Assembly: GCF_022201045.2 (NCBI RefSeq)
Contig: NC_068562.1
Span: 11,345,001 to 11,409,000, forward strand
DNA length: 64,000 nucleotides
Source: Citrus sinensis
Taxonomy: Eukaryota > Streptophyta > Magnoliopsida > Sapindales > Rutaceae
Reading direction: 5' to 3'
Positions 21,751 through 31,936 of this stretch are shown here, in pieces (within the stretch, counting starts at the first letter, position 1; every line of letters begins with the position of its first letter). Under the pieces are notes generated by a model that did not search any database, was not told the origin of the DNA, and was given only the letters and a program-made list of their open reading frames with translations. Both the position numbers and the translations under genes were made by a program.

Positions 21751-22922
21751 GCCTGCAAAACAGTGAAATAGAGGTTAAAGGTGAAGCCGGGGTACCCCGG
21801 CGTTCACACTCCGATGCTCAAGTTAGCAAACTCAAGCTTTTATGGCAAAGAGAGCTAGCTAGCCCTCTGTAAATTAGGGTTTTAAGGTTGAAGAAAACCT
21901 CTTTTTTGGAGTGTGAGTGTCTTAGGGCAAATGAGAGCCTGACGGAGAATGAAACCTAGGCGCCTTTATATATGGAGTACCTTAGCTGCCACGTGGCGTA
22001 CCCTTTTTTGTTAACGTCCTTTTACCGATTTTATGATTCTTGGGGCCGTTATGTGCATGTTCGTGGCGTATCTCATCTTTTGGAAACGTGGCGCGCGCTG
22101 GAGAGTGGTCCGGGGTACCTCTGCAGTAGCTGTCGGGTAGGCGGCTGGGGATCACTGTCCTTGGGACAGTGTCCTTCACTTTTGGCAGAGGTAGCAGGCG
22201 GCTGTCCCCCCCTTTTAATACGATGTTCTTGATTCCTAATTATGACAAAATCAAATAATATCTTTTAGGAGGCGAAGACGTTTCTCATGGCGGATATTCT
22301 CGGTGGATTCTCTTGAGTCGGACCTGCCGGGTACCTCGAGTTACGTGGGATACCCCGATCTATGTGGGGTACCCCTAATTGTGCGGGATACCTCTATTTG
22401 TGTGGGGTACCTCTATTTGTGTGGGGTACCTCTAATTGTGCAGGGTACCTCTATTTACGCCGGGTACCTCTAATTGCGCAGGGTACCTCTAATCATGCGG
22501 GGTACCTCTAATCACGCCGGGTACCTCTAATCATGCGGGTACCTCTAATCAGGCCGGGTACCTCTAATCACGCGGGGTACCTCTAATTACGCCGGGTAAC
22601 TCTAATCAGGCCAGGTACCTCTAATCACGCCGGGTACCTCTAATTATGCGGGTTACCTCTAATCAGGCTGGGTATCTTGAATTATGCTGGAGTTATTCCG
22701 GGTACCTCGAATTATACGGGGTACCCCAGTCTATGCGGGGTACCTCGAGTTACTCTGGAGTTATGCGGGGTACTTCTGACCGTGCCGGGTACTTCAAATC
22801 ATGGCAGGTACCTCTAATCGTGTGGGGTACCCTAATCATGTCGGGTACTTCGGATTGCACTGAAATTATTCCATTCGTCGACACGTGGCGTTCTACTATC
22901 TTTCTTATTTTTCCCCCAAACA
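21751..22922. mobile_element. 1.17-kb insertion of unclear class, present only in unit 1
   Basis: Unit 2 reads directly from TAGCTATCAC through TTC to ACCTGCAT (31811-31828), while unit 1 has about 1.17 kb in between. The insert is GC-richer than its surroundings and contains a TATATATGG promoter-like motif (about 21968) and several CACGTGGCG and CGTGGCGCG motifs. It ends in a KpnI-site satellite. CCTGCA occurs at both edges (21752-21757 and 22924-22929), a possible short target duplication. No inverted termini or coding region are visible. A solo LTR or an unclassified non-autonomous element are both possible. Confidence 0.6.
22325..22860. repeat. Degenerate tandem array of about 27 units, period about 20 bp, each with a GGTACC core
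   Basis: Successive units are variants of GGGTACCTCTAATCACGCCG. Most keep the palindromic GGTACC (KpnI) hexamer, while the spacer varies between AATCACGC, AATTGTGC, ATTTGTGT and AATCAGGC. The central units are most regular and the outer units most diverged, as expected for expansion by slippage or unequal exchange. Two further GGTACC motifs in GC-rich context lie earlier in the same insertion (about 21790 and 22110). Confidence 0.85.
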
Positions 22923-23297
22923 ACCTGCATACTCTATGGCATCTATGCATTGGTTATGGTTGTGCAGAGGTAGTAAAATGAGTCATGACACGATTATATA
23001 ACATGATTTTAATGTATTTGTGTTGATAAATATTGAAAATTATCTCAATTAAAAAATGAATCTCACTTTTTCGTCAAATTTTCTGCTAGATATAAAACTA
23101 CAAACGCCATTGATATTTGCTCATGTATGATGTCTTCTCATACGACAGTCAAATTATCTGCACTATGATACTTGTCTCACAAACAATGATACAAAAGTAA
23201 CGAAGATAATATTGATTTGAGGACTGAAATGAAAGAAGAGAGTAAAAAAGGCGCACGCGCACGCAAATGTATAATGAAGGGACATGTCAATCTCCCA

Positions 23298-24752
23298 TCA
23301 TTTTGCTTGCTGCAAAATATCTTTGATTAACAGCTTGATGTTAAGGTAAGAAGACCCCCCTTCTTCTATTGCTGTCTTTGCCGTCTCCCCATACTCTCTA
23401 GCTCTTCTTCTCCTCTCATCTCTTTCTTCCCCTTCATCCATGAGCATGTTAATAGCCTTTTTGACATCTTCCTTCTTCACCGGCACCCCATTCCTCTCTT
23501 CATCGGCTAAACTTGGTGGACGTTCTGCCCCAATCGTCACACCAATCCTCAACACTTGCACAACCAACTTCTCATTGCAAAACTGATCTGCGAAAAATGG
23601 CCAGGTGACCATCGGCAAGCCATTTGAAACCGCTTCTAGCACTGAATTCCAGCCGCAATGTGTTAAGAACCCTCCAATTGCAGGGTGTGACAATATCACC
23701 ACTTGAGGAGCCCAACCCCGGATCAAAAGTCCTCTCCCTTCAATCCTTTCCTCAAACTTTTCTGCCAAAAGCCAATCCTCTAACCCTTTTGCTTGATCTC
23801 CGGGTCTTATAACCCAGATGAATGGCTTCTTTGTTGCTTCTAAGCCTAAACCAAGCTCTATCAGCTGTGTGGTTGAAGAATCACAAAGACTTCCAAGACA
23901 AACATAGACTGCAGAGCCTGGTTGCCATGAATCAAGCCACTTTAAGCAACCAGAGCCATCATTGGAAGTCTTGTCACCTCTCTCAAGTTTATCAATGTCT
24001 TCCTTGTTGCACAATGAAACAGGACCAACACACCAAACTTTTCCATCTCTTGCATTCTTGTATTCTTCAACATAAGCAGGCTCCATCTCTTCAAATGAAT
24101 TCACAATGACCCCATAGGATGCCATTTCAGCTGCCAAAATTGGCTCACCAAAACTTTTCAGTTTCAGGATTTCGGGTAGCTGAGCTTTAGTTATTTCAAC
24201 TCGATCAGGCAATCCAGGCACCAAAAAATATTCTGAATCAGAGGAAACACTCTCATGAGCCTTGGAAACACTCAAGCTGTGCAAACACAAAAGACAAAAG
24301 CAAGAAAAACCATGGAAAACAATCCTTGGAACATTGAACTTGCAGGCAGAAGAAACTGTCCAAGGCAAACACACGTCGGAGATTAAGCAGCTTGGCTTAG
24401 GTTGTATCTCCTTGAACAAAGTTTCCAACGGCAAACGCAGCATTTCAATTGCAGCGAAGAACTTAGGGAGCAAGGCCATCGAAGGAAGCTTGTCCCAACT
24501 CTCACAACCTTCAGGCAATCCTACTTCTTGACATGGAAAATAAAACTCAATGACTTGGATACGTAACCCAGATTGTATCCCACGTTCTATAACGTTTTGA
24601 AACCGGGCTGCATTCATTGGTGTGGTGACAATGGTTACAAGGGCGCCATGCTGTGCCAACAATCTTGCAATGTCTATCATGGGAATCATATGGCCCTGAG
24701 CAAGAAAAGGAAATAAGATGAAGTGAAGTTGGCTACCAGCTTGGGATGCCAT
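23298..24752 (-). CDS. UDP-glycosyltransferase, UGT73-type (copy 2, intact)
   Basis: A single-exon, complete 484-residue family-1 (GT-B fold) glycosyltransferase. Visible: the catalytic His in FLAQGHMIPM (His21), the conserved Asp in CLISDVCLPW (Asp126), and a full 44-residue PSPG box at 347-390, from WAPQ through [17 protein letters not shown] to FFADQ. The final Gln is usual for UDP-glucose users. N- and C-terminal sequences ([40 protein letters not shown]) are typical of the UGT73 group, probably 73C. Such enzymes are cytosolic and transfer glucose to flavonoids, terpenoids, hormones or xenobiotics; the acceptor cannot be read from sequence. It is the only intact member of the three UGT copies here. 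No signal peptide is visible. A 50-bp tandem duplication lies about 100 bp upstream of the start codon. Confidence 0.95.
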   Translation of the reverse strand: MASQAGSQLHFILFPFLAQGHMIPMIDIARLLAQHGALVTIVTTPMNAARFQNVIERGIQSGLRIQVIEFYFPCQEVGLPEGCESWDKLPSMALLPKFFAAIEMLRLPLETLFKEIQPKPSCLISDVCLPWTVSSACKFNVPRIVFHGFSCFCLLCLHSLSVSKAHESVSSDSEYFLVPGLPDRVEITKAQLPEILKLKSFGEPILAAEMASYGVIVNSFEEMEPAYVEEYKNARDGKVWCVGPVSLCNKEDIDKLERGDKTSNDGSGCLKWLDSWQPGSAVYVCLGSLCDSSTTQLIELGLGLEATKKPFIWVIRPGDQAKGLEDWLLAEKFEERIEGRGLLIRGWAPQVVILSHPAIGGFLTHCGWNSVLEAVSNGLPMVTWPFFADQFCNEKLVVQVLRIGVTIGAERPPSLADEERNGVPVKKEDVKKAINMLMDEGEERDERRRRAREYGETAKTAIEEGGSSYLNIKLLIKDILQQAK

Positions 24753-24855
24753 GGCAGAGTTTCTCTTCCCAATGGGACTTTGCTCCTGCCTGTTGGTGAT
24801 GTTTATAGAATCAATAATGCCAGTTTTGGGAACTTAGAATAATGCATTATTAAAG

Positions 24856-24955
24856 ATGACTTAAGTGTGAGTGATAAGGGTGGGGTGGTCCTGGTGGAGA
24901 TCGTCATGACTTAAGTGTGAGTGATAAGGGTGGGGGGGTCCTGGTGGAGATCGTC
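24856..24955. repeat. 50-bp direct tandem duplication upstream of UGT copy 2
   Basis: Bases 24856-24905 and 24906-24955 are the same 50-bp unit (starting ATGACTTAAGTGTGAGTGAT) with one visible mismatch in the G-rich part. The array lies 104-203 bp upstream of the UGT start codon, within the likely promoter. Confidence 0.9.
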
Positions 24956-26057
24956 TTCACATTGCTTCAGGAAAATACTGTATCTTTTTCTTCTCATGGC
25001 AGAGTTTTCTTTGTTTTCAACTCAAAATTAGAAACAGACAGCTGCTAACGTAACCCCCACCACTTGAAGTGACATTTGTCGATTTCCATTTATAAATTGA
25101 AACAAATGTCCATTTTCTATGGTACTTCATTGGTTAGTGGGATTAAACGCCTTCCAGTCATTTTGAGACGTATTTCGCTGGAAGTGAAAGACCTCATTCT
25201 TTTCTTTGCTGGACAGGTTGTTGTTTTTTGTTTGACGTCAATCGTTTGGTTTATTCGAGAGGCGATATTTTAATTTTGAGATGAATGGGTCGTCTTCTTA
25301 TTTAAGTTTACGTTAGAGCTGTGTCGAGAACGGGGCTATCACAGGTGGCATCACGAGTCTAAAGACATTTGTAACACCACAAACTTAACACGTGTAAGAA
25401 ACGTGTCAAATGGAAAGGCGACTAACTCATTCACAAACTTTGGCACCAAACTCGTGCTCTGTAATGAAATTTCTCTTGAAAATTCAATTCATTCTTGGGG
25501 TCTTAAAATCAACAAACTACTAAAAAAAAATCCCTTGGAACGAAATAATCGAAGTCTTGAAACCAGAAATTACAACTCAAAACCAAAATATATTTACATA
25601 AAATTGGTAATATTCTACATTGTATTTTTCGTTCATTCATATCACAGTCCAGAATCAAATTATTTCGTGCAGCTAAAATGGATTTTCCGAAGGAATATAG
25701 AAAAAAATTTTGAGCAGCAGGCAAAAGAATGAAATTTTGAGAGGGGTCAACAATGATGGCATTCTGAAAAGTGATTATCAAGCTCTGAAAATTAAAGAAG
25801 AGAACTATATCAAAGATGATCAACATAATCCATCATATTTAATAAAACTAGGAAATTGAACTTGTGGAATCCGAATTAACAATTAAAATCAGAAACAAAT
25901 CACAGCATCTAAATGAATTAAGGTTGTCTTTAGTACTAAAGTTGGAGAAGCTACAGCATTAATATTCGATAAATATTAGCTGTTATTGCTTAAAAACTAA
26001 ATTGATTTTTTATCTCTCTTATCTTGCGTATGGACATCACATTTTTCATTGCTCACC
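24956..26057. other. Spacer between UGT copies 2 and 3
   Basis: No gene seen. It holds the UGT copy 2 promoter flank and the 3' flank of UGT copy 3. A 109-codon frame (25403-25732) is AT-rich, has an overlapping counterpart on the other strand and shows no family features. This spacer has no counterpart in unit 1. Confidence 0.5.
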
Positions 26058-27494
26058 TTATTTTGCTCGCTGCATAATATCTTGGATTAACAGTTTGATG
26101 TTAAGGGAAGAAGATCCCCCTTCTTCAATTGCTCTCTTTGCCATCTCCCCATACTCTTTAGCCCTTCTTCTTCTCTCATCTCCTTCTCCTCCTTCATCCA
26201 TGAGCATGTTAACAGCCTTTTCCACAGCTTCCTTCTTCACTTCATCCGCTAAGTGTAGAGGGCGTTCCGCCCCAATGCTCACACCAATCCTCAACACTTG
26301 CACAACCAACTTCTCATTGCAAAACTGATCTGCGAAAAATGGCCAGGTGACCATCGGCAGGCCATTTGAAACCGCTTCTAGCACTGAATTCCAGCCGCAA
26401 TGTGTTAAGAACCCACCAACCGTAGGGTGTGACAATATCACCACTTGAGGAGCCCAACCCCGGATCAAAAGTCCTCTCCCTTCAATCCTTTCCTCAAACT
26501 TTTCTTCCGAAAGCCATTCCTCTAGCTCTTTTGTTTTATCTCCGGCTCTTACAACCCAGATGAACGGCTTCTTTGTTGCTTCTAAAGCCTAAACCAAGCT
26601 CTATCAGTTGTCTGGTTGAACAATTACAAAGACTTCCAAGACAAACATAGACTACAGAGCTCGGTTCCCAAGAATCAAGCCATTTTAAGCAAACAGAGCA
26701 ATCAATTGAAGCCTTGTTGCCTCTCTCAACTTTATCAATATCTTCCTTGTTGAAAAATGAAACAGGACCGACACACCAAACCTTTCCACCTCTTGCTTTC
26801 TTGTATTCTTCAACATAAGCAGGCTCTAACTCTTCAAATGAATTCACAATAACCCCGTAAGATGCCATTTCAGCTGCCAAAACTGGCGCACCAAAACTTT
26901 TCTTCTTCAGGATTTCTGGTAGCTGATCTTTAGTTATTTCAACTTGATCAGGCAAACCAGGCACTTAAAAGTATTCGGAGTCAGAGGAAACACTCTCATG
27001 AACCTTGGAAACACTCAAGCTGTGTAAACACGACAGACAAAAGCCAGAAAAGCCGTGGAAAACAATCCTTGGAACGTTGAACTTACTGGCAGAAGAAACC
27101 GTCCAAGGAACAACATGTCAGAGATTAAGCAGCTTGGCTTAGGTTGTATCTCCCTGAACAAATTTTCCAATGGCAGTTGCAGCATTTCGACTGCAGAGAA
27201 GAACTTGGGGACCAAAGTGATCGATGGAAGCATGTCCCAATTCTCGCAACCTTCAGGCAATCCAACTTCTTGACATGGAAAACGAAACTCAATGACCTGG
27301 ATAGGTAGCCCGGATTGTATCCCTCGTTCGATAACATTTTGAAACCGGGCTGCGTTCTTTGGTGTAGTGACAATGGTAACAAAGGCGCCTTGCTTTGCCA
27401 ACAACCTTGCAATGTCTATCATGGGAATGATATGGCCCTGAATAAGGAAAGGAAACAAGACGAAGTGAAGCTGGCTACTAGCTTGGGAAGCCAT
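26058..27494 (-). pseudogene. UDP-glycosyltransferase copy 3, disabled by several lesions
   Basis: A full-length UGT73-type reading can be followed, but with three breaks relative to the intact copy. A 1-bp deletion near 27107 shifts frame after CLISDM. A TAA stop at 26967-26965 replaces a Leu codon in the VPGLPD region. A 1-bp insertion near 26584 shifts frame just after IELGLG. The PSPG box ([15 protein letters not shown] onward) stays open at 26058-26468. Divergence from copies 1 and 2 is visibly greater than between those two, so copy 3 is an older tandem duplicate. Its 5' flank is the same type as that of copy 1. No function is expected. Confidence 0.9.
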
Positions 27495-27881
27495 GGCAGA
27501 GTTTCTCTTTCGAATGGGACTTTGCTGCTGGTGATGTTTTTAGAATCAATAATGCATTTGCTAGAGATGGTTTTTGACAGATAGGCAAGGCAATAAGGGA
27601 TGCCGTTGAGATTTTTGCACTGTATTCAAAGAAGGGACCTCATGCCCGTAAGGTACCACCACCATATGAAGTGTCATGTCACTCGTGTCGTTTCCCGAAT
27701 TAAAGATTCTGAAAAACGTGGGCTCATTGATTGAAACCCTTTTCCATTTTCGATATTCTCCATTGGAAAGTTTCTGCAACTTATTTAATTGTATTACAAT
27801 CTTTATGAGACAAAACCAGGAGGTGAAGGTTGTTGAGCATGTCTCCCAGACCATAATAAATATTTATCATGAAATTGCCCG

Positions 27882-28009
27882 TCAAAGCATTACTGGGTCT
27901 ATTATTTGCATTCATCATATTCTTGATGGAAGTTTAAACTCATATTCAAAGCATTACTGGGTCTATTATTTGCATTCATCATATTCTTGATGGAAGTTTA
28001 AACTCATAT
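27882..28009. repeat. Perfect 64-bp tandem duplication in unit 2
   Basis: Bases 27882-27945 repeat exactly as 27946-28009 (starting TCAAAGCATTACTGGGTCTA). The equivalent place in unit 1 (from about 16850) has a single copy, so the event is specific to unit 2 and young. It lies in the spacer between UGT copy 3 and the 3' end of PSF1 copy B. Confidence 0.93.
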
Positions 28010-28344
28010 TTCACCCATTTGGTTAATGGAATGTAATCAGATTTATGCAACACCATTGACCTTGTCAGCATAACGTCTTTCTTATGTTAGTAAGATGCAA
28101 ATCAGCCCCAGCTCAAGACAAATTCACAACACTATGAAGCATATAAAAAACTTGCGCCTTCGTTACAACATAGAACTTTCCATTATTTTCCCGATGTAGA
28201 TGAGGAAGTTGACCAACTTCCTCATTCTTAAGTCTCATCTGCGATTAAATAGAACTAATAATTTACATACAGTGGATAAGCAACAAAGTCGGATCCACAA
28301 AAAACTTCAACAAACATGTGCAATTGCAGAGGGCCAAGTTTAGG

Positions 28345-30041
28345 TCAGCCTGTAAGTTCCTCCATCAAGCCCTGTTGAGCAAGGAAAACCTTGAGGCATG
28401 AATAGTGTTACAAGGAATGGAAATGTTTTAACGCCAGCATCTGAAGACACAATTTTAGAAACAAGTTAGAGAGGCACTCACTCTTGAGATGTATGGCTCC
28501 GCATCAGTTCTTTTGAGAAAGTGCATCGAGTGGCGGGCAAAATTGGCTGCCTTGTCACTCACAACTATTCCTTCACCGAGATCATCAAGGACCCTCACCT
28601 TGATGTAGGGGTCTTTTGGTGGCACCATATCCTTTGCAGAAACAAGAACATTAGCTTTAAAAATCTGGTTTATTAGCACAATTTTGATCAAGCTATATTC
28701 AGAAATTGGATATTGCAATACTCAATCCACCTTAAAATCAGCAAATTTCAATTTCGAGAACATTTACATCGCTATTCACAATTATCTTACAGAATGGCTA
28801 AATAACATACTGCTCCTTCAATGACCAGATGTGCTTCTTTTTACTTTGCATGCATTTCGTTTCATAACCTTTTCTTACAACAAGTGACATTATCAATTGA
28901 TACTGAAAGCAAAATGTTGTTGCCAAACCCCTCACTTTCTTCATCTGATAGATGTACTTTTGTCATTAGTAAACCAACACTCAGGCTTTCTGAACCATTT
29001 TCATGACTTTTCTGTGGCATCCACTAGTCATCAATTACATACCAAGTTCACCAATTGTGCACTCTTATAATCAGAAAGTTTAATTCATATGAGCAAGAAA
29101 GAAAGGAGTTACCACATTCAAGTTAAGATCCACTTTCGACATGTATGATTCCAATGCTGCAGAATGTCTCTTAAAATAGTCCTTTTCCAAGTGACTGAGT
29201 TTTTCTTGAATTTCTTCGGGCAGCTCAAAGAGCCTAAGCCCAACTGTCCATGCCAAATTCTGTATCATTTCTGCTCGGTTGTACCTATATGACCATAGAC
29301 CACGAGCTAGAGTTACTGACACAATGGAAAACCTCAAATTAAACAAAGAAACTAATTATAAGAACGTTGCTTACAGAAATAACATAGCATTAGAGAATAC
29401 TTACACGTATGCCATCAGGCAGCGTTTGTTGCGAATTAGAGAAAGGTGGTTGATAAGTGCTCCATAGTGATCTGCATTTCTTGTTGTTTGAAAATCCAAT
29501 CCTTCTTCCTGCATTTTCCTAACACAAGCATAAATCTACGAAGTAAGTAAAAAAAAAAAAAAAAAGGTATGCAATTACTCATCGTATCAAAAGAAACACC
29601 AAGGATTCATACCAAATGATTACCTTATCAAGGACTGAAGCGCGAGGAAATTTTCACTGCATTCTTTAATTACTTCATTTAAAAGCTCATCCTGCAAAAT
29701 CACATAACAAAGACCAAATTTCAAGGTTAGCAGAAATAAACCTAAAATACTCATCAAACAGTTGATAACCACAGCACAATGTAACAATAATACAAAAGTG
29801 GAGAACTTGAAAACATTCAGAAAAGCTAGTTGTACAATGAATCAATAAACATAAAATCACCCACTTCATAATGCATGCATTAAATCAAAAGCTTGAGCAT
29901 GCCCTTTTCACACGACACGCAAAAACAGAAATCAAGAAACAAAGAACACAACTGAATCGAAATTACATTGAAATGCGTGAGCTGGCCTTTTTCACCACTT
30001 GCAAGTTCCTTTACCAGTCGGCTTCCCAATCTTCCGTGCAT
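28345..30041 (-). CDS. PSF1: DNA replication complex GINS subunit PSF1, copy B
   Basis: The exon structure is that of copy A: 30041-29967, 29691-29624, 29518-29405, 29284-29113, 28631-28482 and 28371-28345. It gives 201 residues with all splice sites intact. It encodes the PSF1 subunit of the GINS tetramer of the CMG replicative helicase in the nucleus. Glu at position 12 (LVKELASGEKGQ) matches the residue usual in plant PSF1, so copy B is probably closer to the ancestral protein. The promoter is not interrupted: E2F-like sites lie 232-270 bp upstream. The same reading frame stays open upstream to an ATG at 30302, giving a possible 87-residue extension; I prefer the ATG at 30041, which matches the family start. 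The next gene on the + strand is the MAPK substrate gene, 6.4 kb away. Confidence 0.95.
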
Positions 30042-30272
30042 TTCTTTTCCTTTCGAGATCCTGAATTCATTCAAGCATTTCATCAAACATCTTACATGCG
30101 CAAAAACGGACGTACATGGCACATCAGCACAGAGATCAATAGATGCATCAAAGATAATATTTAATAAAATACCCGTTATGGCTGTTTGTTTGGCGAGATC
30201 GAAATAGTGAGAAAATGGATCAAAATGATCGAATTCATTCTTAGGCATGTGATCTAACTTCTGGTCATCGCT

Positions 30273-30311
30273 TTTGGCGGGGAAGTTTTTGAAGCTTTTC
30301 AAATTTGGCGC
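30273..30311 (-). promoter_or_regulatory. Pair of E2F-like sites in the PSF1 copy B promoter
   Basis: TTTGGCGG (30273-30280) and TTTGGCGC (30304-30311) both fit the plant E2F core TTTSSCGS and are 31 bp apart. They sit 232-270 bp upstream of the PSF1 start, a usual distance for S-phase genes. Functional binding is inferred. Confidence 0.65.
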
Positions 30312-31929
30312 TCAAATGTTTTTGGGTGACGGTGCCGTTTAAGTAACAGTGTTTGTGTTTGTGTTATTTTATTTGATTTTAGTTGTAGTATATCCTGTCA
30401 ACAAGATAAAAGCGCATTTAAAATTATTAGTCTTTGAACTTCAAAAAATTAAAATATTGGTCTTTTGTTTTACACTGATATTTATTGTAGAAATCATTTT
30501 TTAATGAATTATTTCCTCATAATTTGATGACTGACTGGTACTAGTTAATCATTTTTATAAAAGAATATAAGCAAAGTTTCAAGTGAGGACTCAATTAAAT
30601 TCCCCTTCTTGGAGAGAAAAAAAAAAAGGAGTCAATTAAAATCTTGATCTCATAATTACATCAAGTTGGTGGTGTAACATGAAGGTCTAGTTGATTGGTT
30701 GTCAATATTATTAAGGCCCATCATTATAAAGCATTTCTTTTCTTTTCTTTCTTTTTTTTTGTAATTTTTTAATTATTTGGTCAATCATGATAGGCAATGT
30801 TGAATTAGTGCCGCAAAAGTTGTTCAATGATAATGTTGATGATGCTTTGCTATGATGGTGACAACGCTAACTATCAATTAACCGGTCTCGTTTTGATTTG
30901 ATTGTGCTTTAGACTTTGCATGAAAATCTCATTAACCAAAATTCTTTAGTTCCGATCGTGCTCGCTTTTCCAAATTTCAAACCCCAATTCAAGACTTCTC
31001 CTGTTGGTAGGGTGACCAAATATACCATTCAAATCTAGAAAATTTTCAAGTTCATGTTCCCACCGTTACAAAATTGTCATGGGAGCAGTTGCCGTGTTTG
31101 GAAAAAAAGAAGGAAAAAAACAATGCACTTTAATTTTATGAAAAACGTTTTACATTATTGGAAAGATGATTTTGATGCTTTGGTTTTTTCTAAGATAAAA
31201 AATAGTTGTAGTGTTTTAGAAACTTCCTTTATAAATACTAGATGACACAAGTGTTACATCTTTTGTCCCTATAGCAAAATTATGAAAAATACAACTCACG
31301 TATTTTTTTTTCCTTAAATTTTTATGATAAGACCATTAATATGTTATTTTCTCAATTATATTACATGTATTTTCACTTGTAATTAAATAAACTAATGTAA
31401 AAATAAATAACAAAACGATAAGACAAATTGACATGAATTGCAACCCTAACCCCATTACAAAACTTGAGAGTCAAATTTTGTGGACATGAACCGCAGGCAG
31501 GATGGACCCAAAATTGTTGGGTCCAAGTCATCACCCATTTTAAAGAGTAGAAATCCTACTTCAAAATAGTAGAAAAATCAAATATACAACGTGCGGTGCT
31601 CATCATCATCATCGTGATTTGACCTTTTTTGCATAAATTTGTTGACCTAATCCTCCAACTCACCATCAGTTGGACTCATTCCAAAGTAGTATTTTAGAAT
31701 ATGCCTGAGCGAACCATTTTTTACACTGTAGGATACTCAGTTAGTGGTTCATCAAGTTCGACATATCCCTCTTCCGCTGGTAAAATGAGATGTAGTCTTT
31801 GAAAGTTAATAGCTATCACTTCACCTGCATACTCTATGGCATCTATGCATTGGTTATGGTTGTGCAGAGGTGGTAAAATGAGTCACGACACGATTATATA
31901 ACATGATTTTAATGTATTTGTGTTGATAA
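30312..31929. other. AT-rich flank shared by both duplication units (copy in unit 2)
   Basis: The counterpart of 20290-21750 plus 22923-23029, without the 1.17-kb insertion. No gene seen. Confidence 0.6.
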
Positions 31930-31936
31930 ATATTGA

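Larger units (their letters stand above)
12740..23029. repeat. Tandem segmental duplication, unit 1
   Basis: This 10.29-kb unit is paralogous to unit 2 (23030-31930), in the same orientation. It carries UGT copy 1, PSF1 copy A and an AT-rich PSF1 upstream flank. Nearly all the extra length relative to its shared sequence comes from three insertions (14715-16724, 19016-20100 and about 21751-22922). It lacks one of the two UGT genes found in unit 2. Flank-to-unit homology starts at ATATTGA, 12740-12746. Confidence 0.9.
23030..31930. repeat. Tandem segmental duplication, unit 2
   Basis: This 8.90-kb unit carries UGT copy 2, UGT copy 3 and PSF1 copy B. The junction with unit 1 is at ATATTGA (23030-23036); the same heptamer marks the outer edges at 12740 and 31930. 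It has the empty sites for all three insertions of unit 1 and is the better guide to the ancestral arrangement. Confidence 0.9.

Noticed and set aside
22325-22860. GGTACC array considered as a CRISPR array or binding-site array of a known system
   Set aside because: Unit period is about 20 bp with degenerate spacers only 10-14 bp long; it behaves like a minisatellite inside a mobile insertion.
25403-25826. 109- and 105-codon frames between UGT copies 2 and 3
   Set aside because: Opposed, overlapping and AT-rich, without conserved motifs.
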